From assembly GCF_000987955.1 (NCBI RefSeq), contig NZ_LAZU01000013.1, forward strand, positions 37,416 to 96,912: a stretch of 59,497 bases of DNA. Reading direction: 5' to 3'. This DNA is from Paenibacillus sp. DMB20 (GTDB taxonomy: Bacteria; Bacillota; Bacilli; Paenibacillales; Paenibacillaceae). The position numbers and the translations under genes are program-made. Position 1 is the first letter of the stretch; each line of letters begins with the position of its first letter. Shown here in pieces: positions 1 to 7,780 of the stretch. The notes beneath the pieces are model-generated. The model was given only the letters and a program-made list of their open reading frames with translations. It did not search any database and was not told the DNA's origin.

Positions 1-130
1 ATAAGAAAGATTAAACGTCAGAGGATTGCCATCCTTACCTCGCAAGAAAAACATCCGTTTAAATGCGGTCTGTCTTCTGAGAAAGTACTTCGATAGACGT
101 TTTTGTTAGTAAATCTTTTTAATATAACCC

Positions 131-162
131 TTGACAAAAGACCAAATTGAAATTAATTTGGT
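131..162 (+). promoter_or_regulatory. Promoter with overlapping inverted repeat upstream of the metal ABC operon
   Basis: TTGACA (131-136) and TAATTT (154-159) are separated by 17 bases, a good sigma-A promoter. The inverted repeat ACCAAATT-N6-AATTTGGT covers 141-162, the spacer and the -10 box, so a dimeric repressor bound there would block polymerase. A metal sensor such as a DtxR/MntR- or Fur-type protein is the natural guess from the downstream importer, but the sequence does not match a Bacillus MntR box that I recognise. Confidence 0.6.
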
Positions 163-260
163 ATCAAGAACATATTTTGCACTAGGGAAAAACATTTGTT
201 GTTGTCCACATAAGTTTTAAGAGGGCATAATCTGGTTCCCGGAAGCAGGAGGAGAAAAGG

Positions 261-1220
261 GTGAAGAGAATGAAACGGAAATCCATTAAGTTGGCAAGCG
301 TAATGATCTTGGTCTTATCGATGGTGCTGGCCGGTTGTGCTTCCGGTGAGAAAAAAGCGGAAGGAGCAACCGATGACGGGAAAATAACCATCGTGACCAC
401 GATCGCCCAAATTGCCGAGCCCATCTCCGTGATCGGCGGGGATAAAGTCAGCGTACAAAGCCTGATGGGGCCAGGCGTGGACCCGCATTTATACAATGCG
501 ACGCAAGGGGACATCCAGAAGCTGGAGGGTGGAGATATCGTATTTTACAGCGGTCTTCACCTGGAAGGAAACATGATCGGAGTATTCGAGCAAATCGGCA
601 AAACAAGGCCGGTACTGGCCCTCGGGGATGCCATACCGAAAGAAAAGCTGTTGAAGGACGAGGGGGGCGCCGTTGACCCTCACATCTGGTTTGATATTGA
701 TCTATGGAAACAGGGGTTGAGTTCGGCAGTCGACGAGTTGAAGAAATACGCCCCGGATCATGCGGAGTATTTTGAGAACAACAAGGTTAAATATTTCAAA
801 GAACTGGATGCCCTGAGCCAAGAATCCAAAGCTAAGCTCGCGAAGATCGAAAAAGACCAACGGGTCATCGTCACGGCCCATGACGCTTTCGGTTACTTTG
901 GCAGAATGCATGATATGAAGGTTGTCGGGCTGCAGGGACTTAGCACGGAGGATGAAATCGGCATTTCCGATATCGACGATACGATTCAAACGCTGCTGGA
1001 ATACCGCATACCTGCCGTGTTCGTGGAGAGCAGCATCAACCCCAATTCGATCAAAGCCGTCATAGAGGGAGCTTCCAGCAAAGGGCTGGAGGTTAAGCTT
1101 GGAGGAGAACTGTTCTCGGACGCCATGGGGAAAGAAGGCACGCCGGAAGGGACGTATATCGGAATGTACCGTCATAATGTGGATACCATTTATAAAGCTT
1201 TGACAGGAGAAGGTGAGTGA
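261..1220 (+). CDS. mntA: Metal ABC transporter substrate-binding lipoprotein (MntA/TroA family)
   Basis: Extracellular lipoprotein that captures Mn2+ or Zn2+ and hands it to the permease encoded downstream. The first 26 residues form a lipoprotein signal with lipobox LAGC (Cys26). The four expected metal ligands of cluster A-I proteins are visible: His76 (VDPH), His141 (DPHIW), His207 (AHDAFGYF) and Asp287 (LFSDAMG). A histidine as third ligand is the TroA/MntA pattern rather than the PsaA glutamate pattern. Length of 319 residues is normal. The GTG at 261 follows AGGAGGAG with good spacing; ATG at 270 is an alternative. It is the first gene of a four-gene operon whose order (binding protein, ATPase, two permeases) is that of Bacillus mntABCD. 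Zinc versus manganese preference cannot be decided from sequence. Confidence 0.92.
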   Translation: MKRMKRKSIKLASVMILVLSMVLAGCASGEKKAEGATDDGKITIVTTIAQIAEPISVIGGDKVSVQSLMGPGVDPHLYNATQGDIQKLEGGDIVFYSGLHLEGNMIGVFEQIGKTRPVLALGDAIPKEKLLKDEGGAVDPHIWFDIDLWKQGLSSAVDELKKYAPDHAEYFENNKVKYFKELDALSQESKAKLAKIEKDQRVIVTAHDAFGYFGRMHDMKVVGLQGLSTEDEIGISDIDDTIQTLLEYRIPAVFVESSINPNSIKAVIEGASSKGLEVKLGGELFSDAMGKEGTPEGTYIGMYRHNVDTIYKALTGEGE

Positions 1221-1222
1221 AT

Positions 1223-1951
1223 ATGTCAGTCTTGAAGGTACAAGGATTAACGGCCTCATACCGTAAAAATAAAGTGTTGAACGATGTCACGTTCGAAGTA
1301 CAGCCGGGCTCGCTGACAAGTATAGTCGGTCCTAACGGCGCCGGCAAATCCACGCTGCTCAAAGTGATGCTGGAACTTCACCCCAAACTGTCGGGCTCGG
1401 TCAGTTTTTTCGGCTCGACGCTCAGCCGGATGAAAACGCGTGTCGGGTATGTGCCGCAGCGGGGCTCTGTCGACTGGGATTTTCCGACGAATGCGCTGGA
1501 TGTGGTGATGATGGGTCTGTACGGACAAGTGGGTTGGCTGAAACGGCCAAACCGCAGTCATCGGGAAAAGGCCATGGCTTCTCTCGATCAGATGGGAATG
1601 GCCGATTATGCGGATCGGCAGATCAGCCAGCTGTCCGGTGGGCAGCAACAGCGTGTGTTTCTGGCACGCGCGCTCGTGCAGGATGCGGATTTGTACTTCA
1701 TGGATGAACCTCTTGCCGGCGTTGACGCCGCTACGGAACGGGCCATCATGACAACCCTGAAGGAATTGAAGATGTCCGGGAAAACCGTAATGGTTGTTCA
1801 TCATGACCTGCAGACGGTTGAGGAATATTTCGACCATGTTCTTCTCTTGAACCGGGGGGTCGTGGCTCACGGCCGGACGGAGGATGTGTTTACGAAGGAT
1901 AATGTTTACCGCGCCTACGGCGGTACGCTCCGCTGGATGAAGGAGGCGTAA
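1223..1951 (+). CDS. mntB: Metal ABC transporter ATP-binding protein
   Basis: Cytoplasmic ATPase that powers metal import. Walker A GPNGAGKST lies at residues 36-44, the signature LSGGQQQR near 139, Walker B YFMDEP near 160 and the switch histidine in VVHHD. The ATG at 1223 is preferred because AAGGTGA sits six bases upstream; a GTG at 1217, overlapping the end of the preceding gene, is in the same frame and also possible. About 242 residues, normal for the family. The gene is translationally coupled to its neighbours in the four-gene operon. Confidence 0.9.
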   Translation: MSVLKVQGLTASYRKNKVLNDVTFEVQPGSLTSIVGPNGAGKSTLLKVMLELHPKLSGSVSFFGSTLSRMKTRVGYVPQRGSVDWDFPTNALDVVMMGLYGQVGWLKRPNRSHREKAMASLDQMGMADYADRQISQLSGGQQQRVFLARALVQDADLYFMDEPLAGVDAATERAIMTTLKELKMSGKTVMVVHHDLQTVEEYFDHVLLLNRGVVAHGRTEDVFTKDNVYRAYGGTLRWMKEA

Positions 1952-1956
1952 CGGTT

Positions 1957-2886
1957 ATGGAAAACGTATTATCGCCAAATACGCAGTGGGTGCTCCTTAG
2001 CACCCTGATTCTCGGAATGGCGGCGGGCATGATCGGCTGCCTGGCTTATTGGAAGCGACAAAGCCTCATGAGCGACGCTTTATCCCATGCCGCACTGCCA
2101 GGTGTCGTTATTGCATTTGCGCTTTCCGGAACGAAGAGTTTACCCGTCATGATTGCCGGTGCGGCGGTCAGCGCGTTGATCGGCGCGTTCATGATCCAAT
2201 GGATACGTACTTCCAGCCGCATTAAGGAAGATACGGCCATGGGCATGATACTCTCCGTATTTTTCGGCCTTGGCATCATGCTGCTGACGATTGTCAACCG
2301 GTTGCCCGGCGGCAATCAGAGCGGACTGGACAGTTTTATTTTCGGCCAGGCGGCGTCCATGGTCCGCCAAGACGTATACACGATGACGATTCTTGCACTC
2401 CTCGTGATGCTGGTTGTATTTATTGGATTTAAAGAATGGAAGCTGTTTCTGTTTGATCCCGATTTCGCCAAGGGTTTAGGTTTATCGGGGCGTTGGATGA
2501 ACAGCATCTATCTGGGGGTTCTCGTTCTTGTGATCGTTATCGGCATCCAGGCCGTCGGCGTCATCCTGATGGCAGCCCTTCTGATCATACCGGCCGTCAG
2601 CGCCCGCTATTGGACCCATTCATTTAAATGGATGGTGGTGCTCTCTGCCATATTCGGCGGGGGAGCCGGGATGACCGGCACGATGATCAGCACGCTTGGA
2701 AAAGGATGGCCGACCGGTCCGTTTATCGTTGTATCCTCCTCCGTGCTTTTTGTTGTATCCCTTGTGTTCGGAGCGGAAAAAGGGCTGCTGGTTCAGGCGC
2801 TTCAGCTGCGCACCCAGAAAAAAAGGCATCAAAACCAATCGCAGAGATGGTCCGGACAAACGGCAGCGATCAAGGAGGCGGATTAA
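1957..2886 (+). CDS. mntC: Metal ABC transporter permease (first)
   Basis: Integral membrane protein of the ABC-3 (TroC/ZnuB) family, 309 residues with about eight or nine hydrophobic helices and a basic, lysine/arginine-rich C-terminal tail. The conserved family region after the first helix (residues near LMSDALSHAALPGV) is clearly present, as is the core segment ending in LIIPAVSARYW. It starts five bases after the ATPase stop and probably forms a heterodimeric channel with the second permease. Function in manganese or zinc uptake is inferred from family and operon order. Confidence 0.9.
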   Translation: MENVLSPNTQWVLLSTLILGMAAGMIGCLAYWKRQSLMSDALSHAALPGVVIAFALSGTKSLPVMIAGAAVSALIGAFMIQWIRTSSRIKEDTAMGMILSVFFGLGIMLLTIVNRLPGGNQSGLDSFIFGQAASMVRQDVYTMTILALLVMLVVFIGFKEWKLFLFDPDFAKGLGLSGRWMNSIYLGVLVLVIVIGIQAVGVILMAALLIIPAVSARYWTHSFKWMVVLSAIFGGGAGMTGTMISTLGKGWPTGPFIVVSSSVLFVVSLVFGAEKGLLVQALQLRTQKKRHQNQSQRWSGQTAAIKEAD

Positions 2887-2887
2887 T

Positions 2888-3766
2888 ATGACCTATACAG
2901 GATGGATACTGCTGACGGCCTCGTTGGTCGGGTTGTCCTGCGGCATGATCGGCGTGTTTTTGATCCTGCGGAGAATGGCGATGATGGCCGATGCCATCAG
3001 CCATACGGTTCTGCTGGGGATTGTGACGGCCTTTCTGATCACGCGGGAGCTAAGCGGAATTCACATGCTTATCGGGGCGATCATAGCCGGACTGCTCACG
3101 GCGGTTCTGGTGCAGTGGTTTCATTCCCGCGGAGTGCAGCAGGACGCGTCGATCGGCGTGGTATTTACGACGCTTTTCGCGATCGGGGTGATCCTGATTG
3201 CCACCCAAGTCGGAAACGCTCATCTCGATACGAAACATGCTTTGATGGGGGAAATCACCTTTGTGCCGTGGGAGAAAATATCTGTGCCATGGCTTGGAGA
3301 AATCCCGGAAGCGACATTTATTTTGGCGGTCGTGCTGCTGGTTGTCGTTCTGGTTATTGCAGCCTTCTACAAGGAATGGAAAATCACTTCGTTTGACCCG
3401 GCGCTTGCAGCCAGCATCGGCATTCCCGTGGTGCTTATGCATTATGTTTTCATGTCGCTCGTTTCCGTTACAACCGTGGCGGCATTTGACGCGGTCGGGG
3501 CGATTATGGTGGTCGCCATGCTGATTACGCCGGCAGCATCCGCCTATCTTTGGACCGACCGGTTATCGGTGATGCTGGTCCTCAGCGGAGCGTTCGGCGT
3601 TCTATCGGCGATTACGGGATACTATGTTGCGGTATGGCTGGATACCTCCATTTCCGGTTCGATGGCTTTTGCCACCGGCGTCGTGTTTTTGCTCAGCTTT
3701 CTGTTGTCGCCGAAGCACGGTATGATCTCACGCTACTTGCGTCCGTATACGGTATCGGATTTGTAA
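2888..3766 (+). CDS. mntD: Metal ABC transporter permease (second)
   Basis: Second ABC-3 family permease of the operon, 292 residues. It carries the family motif MMADAISHTVLLGI after the first helix and AMLITPAASAYLW in the core helices. The true start is the ATG at 2888, directly preceded by AAGGAGGCGG inside the end of the first permease gene; a longer in-frame reading from 2696 would run through that gene and is not real. The two permeases are paralogues, as in mntCD and troCD. No clear terminator follows within the next 100 bases, so the transcript may run on antisense to the next gene. Confidence 0.9.
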   Translation: MTYTGWILLTASLVGLSCGMIGVFLILRRMAMMADAISHTVLLGIVTAFLITRELSGIHMLIGAIIAGLLTAVLVQWFHSRGVQQDASIGVVFTTLFAIGVILIATQVGNAHLDTKHALMGEITFVPWEKISVPWLGEIPEATFILAVVLLVVVLVIAAFYKEWKITSFDPALAASIGIPVVLMHYVFMSLVSVTTVAAFDAVGAIMVVAMLITPAASAYLWTDRLSVMLVLSGAFGVLSAITGYYVAVWLDTSISGSMAFATGVVFLLSFLLSPKHGMISRYLRPYTVSDL

Positions 3767-3771
3767 GATCG

Positions 3772-4455
3772 CTACAGATATTTATGTTTGATTCTAAGGG
3801 ACTTATTCAGATGCACGAATGAATGTCTCGTAGCCGGCATGAGCACCAGGCCGGCTACGGTCTTGCCGCCCCAATAATCCGCAAGCCAAGCGGACTTTTC
3901 CGATAATGCCCCTTGTTCATGCAACCGGGCAAGCCGTGCGGCTTCAACTTTTTGTTTAAACTGTCCCGGCTGCAGGGATTGAACGATTTCCCGTGTTCGG
4001 CGGGCGACGGCGATCCGGTAATCAAGGAGTGCATCAATATCGATAGCTTTGCTGAACGCAGCGATTTCATGGGACTCCATTTCGTTGCCGGAGTGCTGGA
4101 CATTCACCTTCATGCGATCAAACCAGGCGCCGGTATGGGCAATCTGGCCACTCCCTTTTACTAGAATGTTCATCGTTATGTCTTCGATGCGGGTAATATG
4201 CCAGAGATGCCAAGCGATGGAGTTCCGGGTGTCTTTCATCACAACAGGATATTTGCGGAGCAAGTCTTCACTCATATCGTTCATCAATTCATCTTCAAAC
4301 GTAGGATATGGCGTATTCGCCATTCGGGATGCGTAAAGCAGAGCGTGCTGCTTTAAAAACAAATCAACGGCTCTTTCATGCTCTGCTGGCTTTACAATCA
4401 TGCCGGTTAATATTTTATGGTTGGCATTCCAAACCTTTCGCTTATCTGCATTCAT
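3772..4455 (-). CDS. DinB-like metal-binding helical bundle protein
   Basis: A 227-residue soluble protein of the DinB/YfiT-like four-helix-bundle superfamily. These proteins place three histidines around a divalent metal: here IAWHLWHITRIED (residues ~82-94) and the C-terminal PATRHSFVHLNK supply them in the usual positions. Many DinB-like proteins are thiol-dependent transferases, but the substrate cannot be read from sequence. It is convergent with the metal importer, stopping six bases from its last gene. The ribosome site is weak (GGGGG). Confidence 0.7.
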   Translation of the reverse strand: MNADKRKVWNANHKILTGMIVKPAEHERAVDLFLKQHALLYASRMANTPYPTFEDELMNDMSEDLLRKYPVVMKDTRNSIAWHLWHITRIEDITMNILVKGSGQIAHTGAWFDRMKVNVQHSGNEMESHEIAAFSKAIDIDALLDYRIAVARRTREIVQSLQPGQFKQKVEAARLARLHEQGALSEKSAWLADYWGGKTVAGLVLMPATRHSFVHLNKSLRIKHKYL

Positions 4456-4496
4456 TTTAAACCCCCGAGATTATATCATGTTATTGTTGTATCTTC

Positions 4497-4525
4497 CCCG
4501 GAGAGATAAGACTCTCCGGGTTTTT
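4497..4525 (+). terminator. Rho-independent terminator on the plus strand
   Basis: Stem CCCGGAGAG (4497-4505) and CTCTCCGGG (4512-4520), six-base loop, then five T. The only plus-strand genes upstream are those of the metal importer, so this hairpin could end a transcript running antisense through the DinB-like gene, or a short unannotated RNA. Confidence 0.75.
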
Positions 4526-4756
4526 GTGTTTAAATTGCGAGAGTAGGATTCATCTTCGGTATGTAAGCAACTTCCATGATACAATAGACAGAAATTCCTG
4601 GGAATACGTTTTTCCTTTGCTATGCTCTGGCACGAGTTATGAATTGTGTACTGTATTATATAGAAGAAAAAAAGAAATCTCTTCGAGTTCGGGCAGTACA
4701 GCAATGGAACTGCTAGATATCCAATGAAGGAAAAATTTGCGTCAGGAGGCGTCTAA

Positions 4757-5290
4757 ATGTTGATTGAAACCGAAAGGCTTATCCTTCGCGATTTTGTGGC
4801 GGCAGATTGGGAAAGCGTTCATGCTTATGCTTCAAATCCGACGGTTTCGAGGTTCATGATCTGGGGACCCAATAAGGAAGACGACACCATGGCTTTCATC
4901 GAATCCGTCTTGTCCATGCAGTCCAAAACTCCGCGAGCGGGATATGAGCTTGGGGTAGTCCTGAAAGATCAAGGACAATTGATTGGCGGATGCGGGCTGC
5001 ACCTCGAAGGGACCAATGCGGAGATAGGCTACTGCTTCCATCCGGATTACTGGGGCAAGGGATATGCGACGGAAGCGGCCAAGGGCTTGCTTGGTTTTGG
5101 ATTTGAGCAACAAGGCATTAACCGGATTTATGCAACCTGCCGCCCTGCCAATCGTCAATCCGCCGCGGTAATGGTCAGGATCGGCATGCAAAAAGAAGGC
5201 CATCTTCGCCAGCATATGCACCACAAGGGGGCATATCACGATTCCTATTTATACTCCATTCTAAAAGAGGAATATGAGAGGGAGAGGTGA
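4757..5290 (+). CDS. GNAT family N-acetyltransferase (RimJ/RimL type)
   Basis: A 177-residue acetyltransferase of the RimJ/RimL branch, which transfers acetyl from acetyl-CoA to protein N-termini or small amines. The start LIETERLILRDF is diagnostic, and the acetyl-CoA loop YWGKGYATEA is at about residues 98-107, followed by ATCRPANRQSAAVMVRIGM. A good AGGAGG at 4745 supports the ATG at 4757. It is monocistronic as far as can be seen; the acceptor substrate is unknown. Confidence 0.88.
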   Translation: MLIETERLILRDFVAADWESVHAYASNPTVSRFMIWGPNKEDDTMAFIESVLSMQSKTPRAGYELGVVLKDQGQLIGGCGLHLEGTNAEIGYCFHPDYWGKGYATEAAKGLLGFGFEQQGINRIYATCRPANRQSAAVMVRIGMQKEGHLRQHMHHKGAYHDSYLYSILKEEYERER

Positions 5291-5367
5291 AGAAAACGAA
5301 ACAAAGGAGAGAAGTCGGCTAAAAAGCATGGTCGAAAGAGGGTGCTGCCGGCGCAAAGAGGCCCATA

Positions 5368-5718
5368 TTATTTTTGCTTCACTAGCACCACGCCTGCTGT
5401 AATCATGCCAATGCCGACCCACGTTTTCCAGGAAGGGGTTTCTTTGAAAAACAGGTAACCCATCATTAAAGAAATCAAGATTTCCAGACATTTCGCCCCG
5501 ATAAGAACAAAGCTTAAATGCCCAGTAGTTTTATACCCGAATCGCACGCCGTAACCAACGCTCGTGTTGGCGATCAAAAACAGGGGGATCATCATCAGCT
5601 GAAATTTGATGGTGGTCCAAAAGTGGGGATCGATATGCTTGCTTTGATATGAAAATATGAAGTTGATTAGCGTCAACCCTCCGGCCAAAAGTGCAAAGCT
5701 GTAAAAGAAATACATCTT
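5368..5718 (-). CDS. Small multidrug-resistance/EamA-like membrane protein
   Basis: A 116-residue protein with four hydrophobic helices, the size and layout of SMR or half-size DMT transporters, which work as dimers. The C-terminal segment WKTWVGIGMITAGVVLVKQK is typical of the last helix. The ATG at 5718 follows AAGGAG at short spacing; a longer in-frame reading to 5814 would add a hydrophilic N-terminus that does not fit the family. Substrate unknown. Confidence 0.65.
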   Translation of the reverse strand, partial: KMYFFYSFALLAGGLTLINFIFSYQSKHIDPHFWTTIKFQLMMIPLFLIANTSVGYGVRFGYKTTGHLSFVLIGAKCLEILISLMMGYLFFKETPSWKTWVGIGMITAGVVLVKQK

Positions 5719-5947
5719 CTCCTTATGCGCTCCTTTCCACCCAAATGGGTACCGCAGGTTCTCCAGAGCTTTAGAAGCAACGCAGAACTCGTGCCGCAGT
5801 GTTCCCCAGTTCAACCTTAATGTTTCCGTTAGGAAACTTATTTATCCCTATGCATCACTTCCACAGGCTGCCAAAAGAGACAGTAGGCCAATGTAGCGGA
5901 TGAAATGATCATTTCGTTTTGAAAAGAATTTTTTTTCTTTATGAGAG

Positions 5948-5973
5948 GGAACCTTTCCTCAGCCTGTATCGTG
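5948..5973 (+). promoter_or_regulatory. Candidate ECF sigma-factor promoter
   Basis: GGAACC at 5948-5953 and CGTG at 5970-5973 are separated by 16 bases. This is the AAC...CGT architecture of extracytoplasmic-function sigma promoters. It lies 30 bases before the first gene of the operon that encodes an ECF sigma factor, so autoregulation is the likely reading. It also shows that translation must begin at 6003, not further upstream. Confidence 0.6.
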
Positions 5974-6002
5974 TTAGGGCCGGTAAGGAAAGGGGATTAC
6001 AT

Positions 6003-6887
6003 ATGAACGAGAAAGTAACCGTCTATATTCAAGGATTGACCAAATGCTACGGTAAAAAACAGGCCCTTAAGCCGCTAAACCTGCGGATTGCCGAGGGAGT
6101 AACCGGACTCTTGGGGCCTAATGGAGCCGGAAAAAGCACGCTGATGAATTTGCTGGCCACGATAGAACAGGCAGATCAGGGACATGCCGAGATATACGGC
6201 TATGATCTGTCAAGGGACGGAGCCCATCACATCCGCAGTTTGCTAGGCTACGTTCCGCAGAGAGTTCAAGTGCCGATCAAGCTGACGGGGTGGGAGTTTA
6301 TGAATTATGCCGCGACGATGAAGGGAATCTCTGACCCTGCAGCAAGAAAACGCGAGGTTGAACGCGTCCTCGCCGAAGTTCATTTAACGGATAGGGCAGG
6401 TGACCGATTAAAAAGCTATTCCGGAGGCATGCGCCAGCGTATCGGCATCGCTCAGGCTCTGCTGGGCGATCCAAAGCTTTTTCTGTTTGATGAGCCGACA
6501 ACGGGTTTGGACCCCTCGGAACGCATTGCTTTCCGAAACTTACTGCGTGCACTTGGGCAGAAATGCACCGTTATCATTTCTACGCACATCGTTAGTGATC
6601 TGGAAACCACCTGTGATGAAGTCGTAGTGTTTCACAAAGGATATATGCGGTTTCAAGGTCGCCTTAAACAGTTGGCGGAACAGGCCGAAGGCAGCGTATG
6701 GGAAAAGACAATGCCTGTACATCAAGCAGAAGAATGGTTTGAAAAACGAGTCGTCGTTAACAGCATTCGCGAGGCTGATGGCATGAGAATCCGTTTTATA
6801 GCCAGTCCGGAAAGCGTATCGGATGCCACTGCTGTAAACCCTTCTTTGGAAGACGGATATGTAGCGGTTCTAAAGGAGCTTGAATGA
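6003..6887 (+). CDS. ABC transporter ATP-binding protein
   Basis: A 294-residue ATPase. The N-terminal ~210 residues are the nucleotide-binding domain: Walker A GPNGAGKST near residues 37-45, signature SYSGGMRQR near 138, Walker B LFLFDEPTTGLDPSE near 160 and the H-loop STHIVSD. The C-terminal ~80 residues are an extension of the type seen in ABC-2 exporter ATPases. AAGGGGA precedes the ATG at 6003. It is the first gene of a seven-gene unit (two permeases, ECF sigma, membrane protein and a second ATPase follow), and its stop overlaps the next start. An exporter role, possibly in envelope stress or antimicrobial resistance, is inferred from the family and context. Confidence 0.88.
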   Translation: MNEKVTVYIQGLTKCYGKKQALKPLNLRIAEGVTGLLGPNGAGKSTLMNLLATIEQADQGHAEIYGYDLSRDGAHHIRSLLGYVPQRVQVPIKLTGWEFMNYAATMKGISDPAARKREVERVLAEVHLTDRAGDRLKSYSGGMRQRIGIAQALLGDPKLFLFDEPTTGLDPSERIAFRNLLRALGQKCTVIISTHIVSDLETTCDEVVVFHKGYMRFQGRLKQLAEQAEGSVWEKTMPVHQAEEWFEKRVVVNSIREADGMRIRFIASPESVSDATAVNPSLEDGYVAVLKELE

Positions 6888-7780
6888 TGCAATCCGTACG
6901 TGATGTTTTCAAATTTGAATGGCTGCAGCTTCGACGCAGTCCGATCTGGTGCTCCCTGCCCTTTATGCACATTATCCTCTGGGTCCTGCTCATAATTCGC
7001 TACGAGATCGGAGCTTCCGGCCAGGGGACAAGAGACTATTACTTCTATGAACAATGGTTGATTCTGATGCCCGTCGTTATGCTGCTAACAGGATTGTACG
7101 CGAACTATATGCTCTACAGGGAACGTTGCAACGGAATGGATGTTTTGCTAAGATCTTGGCCTCGGCACGGGTCAAGCCTGGTCATTGGCAAATGGCAGCT
7201 GGTTCAGATGTATGGATTGGCCTTTACCTTTCCTTTGGTTTTTGCGCAAACCGTTTGGCTGGCAATGTCGGGTTACCCGCAGGAGATGGTACTGCTCTAT
7301 GCGATTTACACCGGGGTTCAAACCGGGGCGGCAGTTTTCACTTTTTCTTCACTCGGAATGTGTCTTGGCGGACTCGTTCGCAACAAGTTTTCTTTTCTTT
7401 TATTGTCATGTTTATGGATCATTCCCGTACTGGTGCAGCTTACATCTAAGACTGAGACTCCTCCGCTGCATGTGTTTTGGCGTTGGTTTGCCCCTTATGA
7501 CCTGACCCGCTTCCGGTATAATCCGGTACTAGACAGTTATGGACTGTGGGGCGTTGAATGGACGGTTATCCATCAAGCCGCCGTGTTGTTGTCGGGAGTG
7601 TTTTTTCCTCGGTTTAGCGTGCATAAGAACATATCATCGTCGGTGTGGAAGGAGAGAATCATTCATTGTAAAATCCTTCTGTGCTTTGGCGCTGTTTTTG
7701 GCGATAGGCTCCGGATGGACAAGTTATCAAGAGTTCTTGCAAAGGGTAAACCTTTATATTACGGATGGTATAAGCAATAA
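6884..7780 (+). CDS. ABC-2 type permease, C-terminus probably altered by a frameshift
   Basis: A 298-residue membrane protein with six helices, overlapping the ATPase gene by four bases. The sequence is normal up to the last helix (AAVLLSGVFF), then ends in an atypical polar tail. If one T is removed from the six-T run at 7601-7606, the helix continues as LGLACI, is followed by a basic cytoplasmic stretch, and the frame runs straight into the downstream M1-like domain, giving one 705-residue protein. The extra T may therefore be an assembly error or a real mutation. As written, the permease ends at 7780 and overlaps the next reading frame. Confidence 0.75.
   Translation: MMQSVRDVFKFEWLQLRRSPIWCSLPFMHIILWVLLIIRYEIGASGQGTRDYYFYEQWLILMPVVMLLTGLYANYMLYRERCNGMDVLLRSWPRHGSSLVIGKWQLVQMYGLAFTFPLVFAQTVWLAMSGYPQEMVLLYAIYTGVQTGAAVFTFSSLGMCLGGLVRNKFSFLLLSCLWIIPVLVQLTSKTETPPLHVFWRWFAPYDLTRFRYNPVLDSYGLWGVEWTVIHQAAVLLSGVFFPRFSVHKNISSSVWKERIIHCKILLCFGAVFGDRLRMDKLSRVLAKGKPLYYGWYKQ

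Noticed and set aside
2696..2887. Upstream extension of the second metal permease
   Set aside because: It would translate the end of the first permease gene in another frame; AGGAGG and ATG at 2888 fit better.
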